From NCBI GenBank assembly GCA_937957815.1, contig CALFXN010000600.1, positions 1 to 6,870 on the forward strand: DNA of 6,870 nucleotides. Reading direction: 5' to 3'. The translations under genes and the position numbers were made by a program. The notes under the pieces were generated by a model. The model was not told the DNA's origin, ran no database searches, and saw only the letters and a list, made by a program, of their open reading frames with translations. Source of the DNA: an uncultured Synergistales bacterium. Its GTDB lineage: Bacteria; Synergistota; Synergistia; Synergistales; Aminobacteriaceae. Below, piece by piece: positions 1 through 5,949 of this stretch (positions are counted from its first letter, which is position 1; every line of letters begins with the position of its first letter).

Positions 1-1
1 G

Positions 2-982
2 GAAAAGTTTGACACCGAATTCCGGGATGCGGAAGTCCGCAAGGTCGAAATCCGCGACGGCAGGAAGATCGTTGTGACTGAAAAGGAAGAGATCGAGGCG
101 GAAGCGATCATCGTCTGCACCGGCGCGTATTTCCGCCGCCTCGGCTGCGAAGGGGAAGCGGAGCATATCGGCCAGGGGGTCAGCTATTGCGCGGTGTGCG
201 ACGGAGCCTTTTTCGAGGACGAAGTCATCGCAGTCATCGGTGGCGGTAATACGGCCGTCGAAGAGGGAACGTACCTGACCAAGTTCGCGAAGAAAGTCTA
301 TATCATTCACCGTCGTGACGAGTTTCGGGCGGACCGTGCGGCGATCGAGCACGCTCTCTCGAACCCGAAGATCGAACCGATATGGAATACGGTCGTCGAG
401 AAGATCGAAGGGGAGGGTATGGTCGAAAACCTCGTATTGAAGAACGTGAAGACGGGAGAGGTTTCGAATCTCCCCGTAGCCGGTGTCTTTATGTTCGTGG
501 GCCAGGCTCCGTATGACGAATCGGTCCGCGGACTCGTCAAGGCCGCAAAGGGCGGATGGATCATCACGAACGAGGACATGGAAACGTCGGTTGAAGGGAT
601 TTATGCCGCCGGAGACGTTCGCGAGAAAGGGTTGCGCCAGGTCGTTACGGCCGCCGGTGACGGTGCCGTCGCGGCTATGTCGGCGGTCTCGTACATCAAC
701 GAACAGGTTCATCTCCGGTCGCTTCTCATGGAACCCGAACATGTCGTTGCGCTTTTTTATTCGAGCATCGACGAAGGCCAGGTCCGGATGAGTGAAAAAG
801 CCGCAAAAGAAGCGGAAAAACAGGGGAAGAAGCTTGCCCTGGTCGACGGGTATCGCAACGGGAAAATGGTCGAGAAACTGCAACTGAAGGGAATGCCCGC
901 GGTCGTCGAACTGAGCAGGGGGGGCATCGTTCGGACGGAGATACCCGCTTCGCTCGATACGGTTCTTTCTTTCCTGAAATAA
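2..982 (+). CDS. trxB: Thioredoxin reductase (TrxB), 5'-truncated, with C-terminal thioredoxin-like extension
   Basis: Flavoenzyme that passes electrons from NADPH through FAD and a cysteine pair to thioredoxin in the cytoplasm. The frame is open from the window edge (first full codon at 2), so the N-terminal FAD-binding GxGxxG region, perhaps 75 residues, lies outside; the GTG at 74 is internal. Counting from the codon at 2, the visible part has 326 residues. The redox pair CAVC is at 63-66 (188-199). The NADPH-domain GGGNTA is near 80-85, HRRDEFR at 103-109 (the arginines that favour NADPH over NADH), and the second FAD motif GIYAAGD at 199-205. An ordinary TrxB ends near residue 235. Here about 91 more residues follow, resembling a thioredoxin fold: a strand ending in FYSS, a helix, a strand, then GMP as the likely cis-proline loop. 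No cysteine occurs in this tail. Family assignment is very firm; the tail's role is unknown. Confidence 0.95.
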   Translation, partial: EKFDTEFRDAEVRKVEIRDGRKIVVTEKEEIEAEAIIVCTGAYFRRLGCEGEAEHIGQGVSYCAVCDGAFFEDEVIAVIGGGNTAVEEGTYLTKFAKKVYIIHRRDEFRADRAAIEHALSNPKIEPIWNTVVEKIEGEGMVENLVLKNVKTGEVSNLPVAGVFMFVGQAPYDESVRGLVKAAKGGWIITNEDMETSVEGIYAAGDVREKGLRQVVTAAGDGAVAAMSAVSYINEQVHLRSLLMEPEHVVALFYSSIDEGQVRMSEKAAKEAEKQGKKLALVDGYRNGKMVEKLQLKGMPAVVELSRGGIVRTEIPASLDTVLSFLK

Positions 983-995
983 CACTATATTTTCC

Positions 996-1035
996 AATGA
1001 TCGGACGCCGGGACGACCTCCGGCGTCCGATCATT
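996..1035 (+). terminator. Perfect 16-bp inverted repeat between trxB and the pfkB-family gene
   Basis: The left arm at 996-1011 is the exact reverse complement of the right arm at 1020-1035, with an 8-base loop. The stem is GC-rich in its inner part and starts 13 bases after the trxB stop, where a terminator is expected. No T-run follows on either strand, so it is not a classical intrinsic terminator. It could be a weak terminator, an mRNA 3'-end stabiliser or a protein-binding palindrome. The right arm ends only two bases before the G-rich Shine-Dalgarno of the next gene, so folding could affect its translation. Confidence 0.5.
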
Positions 1036-1049
1036 ATGGGGGGACGTCC

Positions 1050-1982
1050 ATGATTGTCACCGTTACTCTCAATCCTGCCGTGGACGAAGAATTCGTCGTC
1101 TCGGACTTCAGACCCGGAGGCTGGTTCCGGTCACAACAGGCCGACAGAACACCCGGAGGAAAGGGAATCAACGTTTCGATCATGCTTCACCAGATTGGGT
1201 ATGAATCGACTGCGATGGGGTACCTCGCGGGGTTCAATGGCGCATATATTCTCGATTTCCTGCGACGCGAACAAATTACGACAAGTTTCGTTCACGTTCC
1301 CGGAGAAACCCGGACGAACGTCTATATTATCGACGAGAACGGTAATGTAGGCACTGGATTGTCCGAGCCCGGCCCCGACGTTTCCGAAGATGCTCAGGTC
1401 CGGTTTATGCGGATGTACACGAGAATGCTCCAGAGAGCGAGAGTGGTTGTCATCGGAGGTTCTCTTCCTCCCGGAGTGGAGACGGGAATCTATGCCGAAC
1501 TGATACGGAAGGCGCAGAGCCTTGGTATCCCGACCATCATCGATTCTGCGGGAGAGCCGCTTCTCGAAGCGCTCGACGCGGAGCCGACAATCGCGAAGAT
1601 AGACCACCGGTTCATGTCGCGGATGCATGGCGTTCCTCTCAATTCTCTTGACAACATCATCGACGTCGTCTCCAGATTGCGTGAGAGAGGAATCCAGTGG
1701 GTGATCGCGTCGTACCATGTCTTCGGGAATGTGTTTTCCTGTCCGGACGGAATTTTTCTCTCAATGTCGGACCGGAGGACGGCGGTTTCGCTCTTCGCCT
1801 CGAGCGATGCGCTGATTGCCGGAATGATCGCCGCCCGCGAAGAAAAGATGTCGTCTCTCGACACGATCAGATTCGCGATGGCATGCGCGTGGGAGACGAC
1901 GACGCATTTTGAGAAGGGAATTTTCGGACGCGCTGCCGTCGCGGATATTATGCGAAAGGTGGAAATAGAAAAGCTTTGCTGA
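1050..1982 (+). CDS. PfkB-family sugar kinase-like protein (FruK/LacC type) with degenerate active site
   Basis: 310 residues, the usual length for 1-phosphofructokinase or tagatose-6-phosphate kinase. Family features are clear in the first half: MIVTVTLNPAVD at 1-12, PGGKGINVS at 35-43, TRTNVYIID at 87-95 and GSLPPG at 137-142. The nucleotide and catalytic half departs from the family. The usual KPNxxE site reads K183-I-D-x-x-F188, and the signature GAGD reads A250-S-S-D253, keeping the catalytic aspartate but losing the glycines of the anion hole. The usual V(T)LGxxG segment reads VIASYHVFG. A normal kinase would phosphorylate a sugar phosphate such as fructose 1-phosphate. This one may use an altered substrate, have low activity, or act as a non-catalytic sensor. 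The ATG at 1050 follows a G-run (1038-1044) at 5-base spacing. It lies between trxB and flagellar genes, with no transport or sugar genes visible. The fold is sure; substrate and activity are not. Confidence 0.88.
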   Translation: MIVTVTLNPAVDEEFVVSDFRPGGWFRSQQADRTPGGKGINVSIMLHQIGYESTAMGYLAGFNGAYILDFLRREQITTSFVHVPGETRTNVYIIDENGNVGTGLSEPGPDVSEDAQVRFMRMYTRMLQRARVVVIGGSLPPGVETGIYAELIRKAQSLGIPTIIDSAGEPLLEALDAEPTIAKIDHRFMSRMHGVPLNSLDNIIDVVSRLRERGIQWVIASYHVFGNVFSCPDGIFLSMSDRRTAVSLFASSDALIAGMIAAREEKMSSLDTIRFAMACAWETTTHFEKGIFGRAAVADIMRKVEIEKLC

Positions 1983-1997
1983 AGCGACCATGCGGTT

Positions 1998-2024
1998 TAA
2001 TATTCGGCCCGGGGCGTCCGATAC
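1998..2024 (+). promoter_or_regulatory. Possible sigma-28 (FliA) type promoter upstream of fliS
   Basis: TAATATTC at 1998-2005 and TCCGATAC at 2017-2024 are separated by exactly 11 bases. The enterobacterial sigma-28 consensus is TAAAGTTT, 11 bases, GCCGATAA. Matches are 5 of 8 and 6 of 8, including the core CCGATA. A start site would fall near 2031, just before the ribosome binding site. FliS is a filament chaperone and a reasonable late-class flagellar target. The match is imperfect and the host consensus is unknown. Confidence 0.35.
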
Positions 2025-2030
2025 TCGATA

Positions 2031-2038
2031 GAGAGGAG
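2031..2038 (+). promoter_or_regulatory. Ribosome binding site of fliS, unusually long spacing
   Basis: GAGAGGAG is a strong Shine-Dalgarno, but the only usable in-frame start, the ATG at 2053, lies 14 bases downstream. The GTG at 2038 in this frame is followed at once by TGA, so an earlier start is excluded. The long spacer may lower initiation. Confidence 0.55.
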
Positions 2039-2052
2039 TGTGAGCCGTTGCA

Positions 2053-2517
2053 ATGGATGAAAAGCGAGCAAGGAATGCCCAATTCACATACCAGGTCAAT
2101 CAGATCGCAACTGCCTCCAAGGAACAGCTTCTCCTCATAACCTACGATATCGGCATCCGTTCGTGCCGTCTTGCAGAGGCAGCGGTCGCGCAACAGAACA
2201 TAGAGGAAACGAACCGGCATATCCAGAAAGCCCAGGATGTCATCCGGGAACTCATGTTTGCCTTGAATATCGATGTCGGGGGAGAGGTCGCCGAGAATCT
2301 GATGCGCCTTTACGATTTTCTGTATTATGAACTTGTCGATGCGAATATTCATAAAAACTCGGATAAAATTCGCAGCGTCCGATCGATGCTTGAGGAATTA
2401 CGCGCCACGTGGGAACAGGCCATAGAGAAACTCGCACGGGAACAAAATCCGGCGCCAGTTCAGGATGCCCAGGAAAGACCTGCGGTTGCGGCAGGAGGGT
2501 TCACTATTGCCGGTTGA
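2053..2517 (+). CDS. fliS: Flagellar filament chaperone FliS
   Basis: Cytoplasmic export chaperone that binds the C-terminal end of flagellin and keeps it from polymerising before secretion. The 154-residue protein is almost all helical and shows the FliS pattern in order: YQVNQIATASKEQLLLITYD near 13-32, the helix around NRHIQKAQDVIRELMFAL at 54-71, GGEVAENLMRLYDFLYYEL at 76-94, and a final helix with LEELRATWEQAI at 113-124. Family members usually run about 120-135 residues. The extra 20 or so at the end are Ala/Pro/Gln-rich and probably disordered. The ATG at 2053 is the first start after an in-frame TGA at 2041. The flgN-like gene begins inside its 3' end, so the two chaperones are translationally linked. 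No flagellin gene is in the window. Identification is firm. Confidence 0.93.
   Translation: MDEKRARNAQFTYQVNQIATASKEQLLLITYDIGIRSCRLAEAAVAQQNIEETNRHIQKAQDVIRELMFALNIDVGGEVAENLMRLYDFLYYELVDANIHKNSDKIRSVRSMLEELRATWEQAIEKLAREQNPAPVQDAQERPAVAAGGFTIAG
2493..2499 (+). promoter_or_regulatory. Ribosome binding site deciding a TTG start for the flgN-like gene
   Basis: AGGAGGG within the last codons of fliS is a near-perfect Shine-Dalgarno, 7 bases before the TTG at 2507. The upstream in-frame ATG at 2465 has no comparable motif in front of it, so TTG is preferred. Confidence 0.7.
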
Positions 2518-2974
2518 TCTCGGTGAAAATCTGACCCGGCTTCTTGAGAAAGAAACGGAGCTGTATCGTTCTCTCGGTGACTCCATTTCGAGAGAAGAGA
2601 CCGCCGTCGATGCGATCGACATGGAATCGTTGCTCCTCATCCTGCAGGAGAAGCAATCCATTATAGCCGCCCAGGAAAAAATCTTTGATGAATGGGAGAG
2701 CATTTCGAAAATCCTCTCGGTCGAGTCCGGCAGGGAGAGCGATGCGTTCTGGAACGCGGTAGAGTCCGCAGTCGGGGTCGAAAAGTATTCGAGGATCCGC
2801 TGTTCGGTATCCGATATGAAGTCTCTTGCGCTCGAATTGTTGCAAAAGGAAAAAGATGTCCAGTCGAAACTGGAAAACGTCGTTTCCGATCTCCGAAAAC
2901 AGATGATGGCTATGCAAAAAGGCCGAAAGGCGGTGCAGGGCTATTCCCGATCCGCTGGGACCGTCAAGCCGTAG
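2507..2974 (+). CDS. flgN: FlgN-like flagellar export chaperone
   Basis: Predicted cytoplasmic chaperone for the hook-filament junction proteins FlgK and FlgL. From the TTG at 2507 it is 155 residues, typical of FlgN. It is helical throughout with coiled-coil heptads. The N-terminal helix LTRLLEKETELYRSLGDSI (9-27) is followed by a second helix running to about 65 (SLLLILQEKQSIIAAQEKIF), the E/L/Y-rich pattern of the family. The last helix ends in GRKAVQGY and a short Gly/Lys/Pro tail, as in many FlgN proteins. FlgN sequences are poorly conserved, so the call rests on size, helix pattern and position directly after fliS, with which it overlaps by 11 bases. The alternative ATG at 2465 would add 14 residues that do not look like the family. 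Another small flagellar chaperone (FliT-like) is possible. Confidence 0.78.
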   Translation: MPVDLGENLTRLLEKETELYRSLGDSISREETAVDAIDMESLLLILQEKQSIIAAQEKIFDEWESISKILSVESGRESDAFWNAVESAVGVEKYSRIRCSVSDMKSLALELLQKEKDVQSKLENVVSDLRKQMMAMQKGRKAVQGYSRSAGTVKP

Positions 2975-2990
2975 ATTCAGTTTCCTGCCG

Positions 2991-4091
2991 TTGCTTGTCT
3001 GTGTCTTTTTGGCATTTCTACCCGTCTCTTCCGACGCTGCGGAACCGAACCCGCAAAAGGAGATCCGGATCGGCGCGAAGGTCGCCGAACAGGTGGAGGG
3101 ACGTTGGGAGCGAATAGTGGATCCATCGGTGATTGCACGTCTCTCAATGATTTCCTCGCGCCTTGTCCCTTTCATGAACCGCGAGCTTCCGTACGAGATA
3201 CGCTGCATTCGCGAAAAATCCCCAAATGCGTTCAGTCTCCCCGGTGGAATCATTTACGTGACATCTGGAATGCTCGAGTTTCTGCACAGCGACGCTGAAA
3301 TCGCCGCTGTCATCGCGCACGAACTCGTCCATGCGGACAGACGACATGCGATGATACAGACGGCGCGTTCCCAGAGACTGAATGTCCTGACGCTGGGAGC
3401 GATCGTCCTCTCTGGAGGAAGCGTCGCTCCGATCGTTCTTGCGAGTCTCTTGCAGACGGCGATTACGAATTCGTACAGTATCGATCTTGAACGCGAGGCC
3501 GATTCCGTCGCGCTTGATGTCGTTGCCGCCGCGGGGTACCCTCCTGCTGCGATGGTTACAGTAATGGAGGGGCTTTCCGAAGAACAGCTCAAACACCCGT
3601 ACGTCGATCCCGGTGTCATGATGGATCACCCAGAGACGAAGGAGAGAATTGCGTATCTCACGAAACAGATTCGCGAAAAAGGCCTGCCGCTCGAGCGGAA
3701 AAAGGCGTTGAACGCACTCGTTCCGTCAATATCTTCTGAAAACGGGTATCGTGTACTGTCGATAGATGGAGCGGAAGTTGTCCGAATCCCAGATTCGGAA
3801 AGCTCGCAAAGAATCATCGCATCCATGGAGGAAGCACTCGACCGATCGTTCCAGCTCGAATTGTCACCTTCCGAAATACAGGTCGTTCCGATCGGGGGCA
3901 ACGGTTCGGACGGGAACGGAGAGAAAACGAATCGCTTCGGGGCGCGAAGGGTACTCCGCGTCGGCCCCAGTGTTGTCATCGGGGATCCTCTTCCCGGAAA
4001 TGCGACGTCGCTCGATGCGATCCGCTCGAATCTGAACGGAGTTCTCCTCAGGGCGCAAACCCGCCACCCGATGGCCCGCTATCTCTACTAG
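2991..4091 (+). CDS. Exported M48-family zinc metalloprotease (BepA/YggG-like)
   Basis: Zinc protease probably acting in the periplasm or cell envelope, perhaps in quality control of envelope proteins. From the TTG at 2991 it has 366 residues. The zinc site is HELVH at 110-114 (3318-3332), with E167 in the EREAD motif as third ligand. H213 in the DHPETKERI segment matches the His that acts as a switch in E. coli BepA. FSLPGGIIYVTSGML at 81-95 is the typical strand-and-loop before the active helix. Residues 4-17 are a hydrophobic signal core ending SSDAA before E18, a likely cleavage site. Starting at 2991 leaves no positive charge before that core, whereas the open frame upstream encodes R-R-F just before it, so the true start is probably a non-standard codon (CTG at 2955 or ATT at 2943) overlapping flgN. 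The C-terminal 115 residues (from about 250) are not a TPR array and I do not recognise them. Confidence 0.9.
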   Translation: MLVCVFLAFLPVSSDAAEPNPQKEIRIGAKVAEQVEGRWERIVDPSVIARLSMISSRLVPFMNRELPYEIRCIREKSPNAFSLPGGIIYVTSGMLEFLHSDAEIAAVIAHELVHADRRHAMIQTARSQRLNVLTLGAIVLSGGSVAPIVLASLLQTAITNSYSIDLEREADSVALDVVAAAGYPPAAMVTVMEGLSEEQLKHPYVDPGVMMDHPETKERIAYLTKQIREKGLPLERKKALNALVPSISSENGYRVLSIDGAEVVRIPDSESSQRIIASMEEALDRSFQLELSPSEIQVVPIGGNGSDGNGEKTNRFGARRVLRVGPSVVIGDPLPGNATSLDAIRSNLNGVLLRAQTRHPMARYLY

Positions 4092-4113
4092 GCGATTCGA
4101 CCGCGATTCATCA

Positions 4114-4122
4114 TGCTAGAAT
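4114..4122 (+). promoter_or_regulatory. Possible extended -10 promoter for dnaX-dnaE
   Basis: TGCTAGAAT matches the extended -10 pattern TGnTATAAT at all but one position and lies in the 52-base gap between the protease and dnaX. No good -35 is seen at 16-18 bases; the best, TCGACC at 4097, is too close. A start site would fall near 4129. It would let the replication genes be expressed apart from the flagellar genes. Confidence 0.35.
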
Positions 4123-4145
4123 AGGCTCGTCCGAAATGCAGCAAT

Positions 4146-4151
4146 GGGGGG
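4146..4151 (+). promoter_or_regulatory. G-run ribosome binding site favouring a TTG start for dnaX
   Basis: Six Gs lie 7 bases before the TTG at 4159. The same arrangement, ATGGGGGG then a 5-7 base spacer, precedes the pfkB-family start at 1050. The alternative ATG at 4144 overlaps this run and has no Shine-Dalgarno of its own. Confidence 0.45.
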
Positions 4152-4158
4152 TCTGTTC

Positions 4159-5949
4159 TTGGAAGCGTCATTTTACCGCCGGTATCGTCCGCAGTTGTTC
4201 TCGCAGGTCCAGGGGCAGGATACAGCCATGTTCGTCCTGTCGAGCGCACTGACGCACCGGACGGTTTCTCACGCGTATCTCTTTTCCGGACCGAGAGGAT
4301 GCGGGAAGACGACACTTGCGCGATTGCTCGCAAAGGCGCTGAACTGCGAAAGACGCGGAGATTCGATCGAACCCTGCGGCGAATGTGCGAGCTGCGTGAG
4401 CATCACGGAAGGAAGCAATCTCGACGTCATAGAAATCGACGGCGCGTCAAACAACGGCGTGGACGAAGTCCGGGAGCTGCGGTCGCATGTCTCTCTCTCT
4501 CCCTTTGGATCCCGGTACAAGGTATACATCATCGACGAAGTTCACATGCTTTCTCTGCCGGCGTTCAACGCTCTCCTGAAGACGCTCGAGGAACCTCCGG
4601 ATCGCGTCGTGTTCATCCTTGCCACAACGGAACCGCAGAAGGTCCCCGTTACGATCCGTTCCCGCTGTCATCATATTCCTTTTCATCGGATTTCCGTTCC
4701 GGACATCGTCGCGCAGCTCGGGATCGTGTGTTCCGCCGAGAGCATTCCGGCCGAACGAGAGGCGCTGCGGGAGATTGCGCGACTCTCTGACGGAGCTTTG
4801 CGCGACGCACTTTCGATTCTCGAGCAGGCGATACTCCTTTCGCACGGGGAGGTGACGCTCGACTCGGTCGAACGCCTGACAGGAGGCGGAAGCAGGCGGG
4901 AACTCGAACGCATCCTCGAGGAGATATCCGCGGGACACCGGGGGGTCTTTTCTCGCATGGAAGAGCTTTTTCGCAGAGGCGCTTCTCCGGTGCAGGTTTT
5001 CGAGACGCTTTTCCTTATCTTCAGAGACTTATGGAGCTTCCATTCCTGGGGAAGCGACGCGTTCGATTCTCTCGAGTGTTCTGAAGAAGAACGCGCCGCA
5101 CTCGAGGCGGCGGGCAGAGTCATTTCCCGGAAGCAGGCCTCGGCTCTGATGGAGTACTGCGTAAAGCTTATTTCGTCTGCGCGGTCCGGCATGCGTACCG
5201 ATGTCCTGAGCGGTCTTTTCTGCGCCCGTGTCGAAGAGCTCTTTCCGGAGGAGCAGAGGGAAACGCATCGTGACGCCTGCGTTTCGTGCGATGACGACGA
5301 GCCCCGGAATGTTTCTTCCCTGGCGGCGGAGAAAGATGTCCCGATCCGGGCCGTAGAGGCCCCCGAGTCCTCGCGCCCACTCGGCGTTCAGGATACGACA
5401 TCCGGCAAAGCGGACTGGAACGCGTTTCTCGATATCCTCAGAGAACGCGAGCTGCATCTCTTCTGCGCACTTCTGAGCGCGTCCGTCGAGCTCTCTCCGG
5501 AAGAGGGGCTCCGGATACGGATTCCCGAAAAACGGAGGGCATCCTTTGCGGTGTGCGCGAGCGAGAGAAATCTCTATTCGCTTGGCGGCGTTCTTGCGGA
5601 CTTCTTCGGGAACGAAGGCGATGCGTTTTCCGTATTTTGCGGGAACGACGTCGTTTCCTCCGAAATCTCCAGAACAGGATCGCGGACCGATAACAGTGAC
5701 GTCCGGGACCCGACCTCCTTCACGGAAGAAAACCCGGAACCGCCGAATCTCTTTTCCGCGTACGCGAGGACGGTTCGGGAGAAGGAGCGCGGAACAGATG
5801 GCGAGCAACCGGAAAAGACAGATGTTCCAGACGGACCTTTGTTTGACGGACTCGTCTCGGAAGCCCTCCGCTGGGGGGGCGGCGAGGTCGTCCTCGTCAA
5901 GAGGACGGATCGAGAAGATACGGAACAGGATGGTTTGATCGAAGAATGA
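4159..5949 (+). CDS. dnaX: DNA polymerase III subunit tau/gamma (DnaX)
   Basis: ATPase of the sliding-clamp loader; the tau form also tethers polymerase and helicase at the fork. Counting from TTG (596 residues), motifs in order are: YRRYRP at 6-11, Walker A GPRGCGKTT at 44-52, zinc cysteines C63, C73, C76 and C79, Walker B IIDEVHML at 124-131, sensor 1 LATTEPQKVP at 154-163, the SRC arginine finger R169, and sensor 2 GALRDALS with R215. The positions of R169 and R215 match E. coli numbering, which supports this start; the ATG at 4144 would add five residues. The collar domain runs to about 365. An acidic linker follows, then a tau-type domain (about 419-495) beginning ADWNAFLDILRE. The terminal WGGGEVVLVK segment resembles conserved DnaX tails. 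No A-rich slippery heptamer suitable for E. coli-style gamma production is visible. The stop overlaps dnaE by four bases. Confidence 0.96.
   Translation: MEASFYRRYRPQLFSQVQGQDTAMFVLSSALTHRTVSHAYLFSGPRGCGKTTLARLLAKALNCERRGDSIEPCGECASCVSITEGSNLDVIEIDGASNNGVDEVRELRSHVSLSPFGSRYKVYIIDEVHMLSLPAFNALLKTLEEPPDRVVFILATTEPQKVPVTIRSRCHHIPFHRISVPDIVAQLGIVCSAESIPAEREALREIARLSDGALRDALSILEQAILLSHGEVTLDSVERLTGGGSRRELERILEEISAGHRGVFSRMEELFRRGASPVQVFETLFLIFRDLWSFHSWGSDAFDSLECSEEERAALEAAGRVISRKQASALMEYCVKLISSARSGMRTDVLSGLFCARVEELFPEEQRETHRDACVSCDDDEPRNVSSLAAEKDVPIRAVEAPESSRPLGVQDTTSGKADWNAFLDILRERELHLFCALLSASVELSPEEGLRIRIPEKRRASFAVCASERNLYSLGGVLADFFGNEGDAFSVFCGNDVVSSEISRTGSRTDNSDVRDPTSFTEENPEPPNLFSAYARTVREKERGTDGEQPEKTDVPDGPLFDGLVSEALRWGGGEVVLVKRTDREDTEQDGLIEE

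Noticed and set aside
986..991. TATATT as a -10 box for the pfkB-family gene.
   Set aside because: No acceptable -35 lies 16-18 bases upstream, and the start site would fall inside the left arm of the hairpin.
1036..1053. Mini open frame ATG...TGA of five sense codons overlapping the pfkB-family ATG as ATGA.
   Set aside because: It is formed by the G-run ribosome site itself; there is no ribosome site upstream apart from the hairpin, so it is probably coincidence.
1983..2052. Terminator after the pfkB-family gene.
   Set aside because: No convincing inverted repeat or T-run; only promoter-like and ribosome-site sequence is visible here.
5271..5286. CVSC in the dnaX linker as a second zinc motif.
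   Set aside because: A lone CxxC in a variable acidic linker with no partner cysteines or histidines nearby; the real zinc site is in the ATPase domain.
5521..5540. A-rich GAAAAAC in dnaX as a -1 frameshift site for a gamma product.
   Set aside because: It is not in the frame needed for a slippery X-XXY-YYZ heptamer and lies inside the tau domain, later than the usual gamma end.
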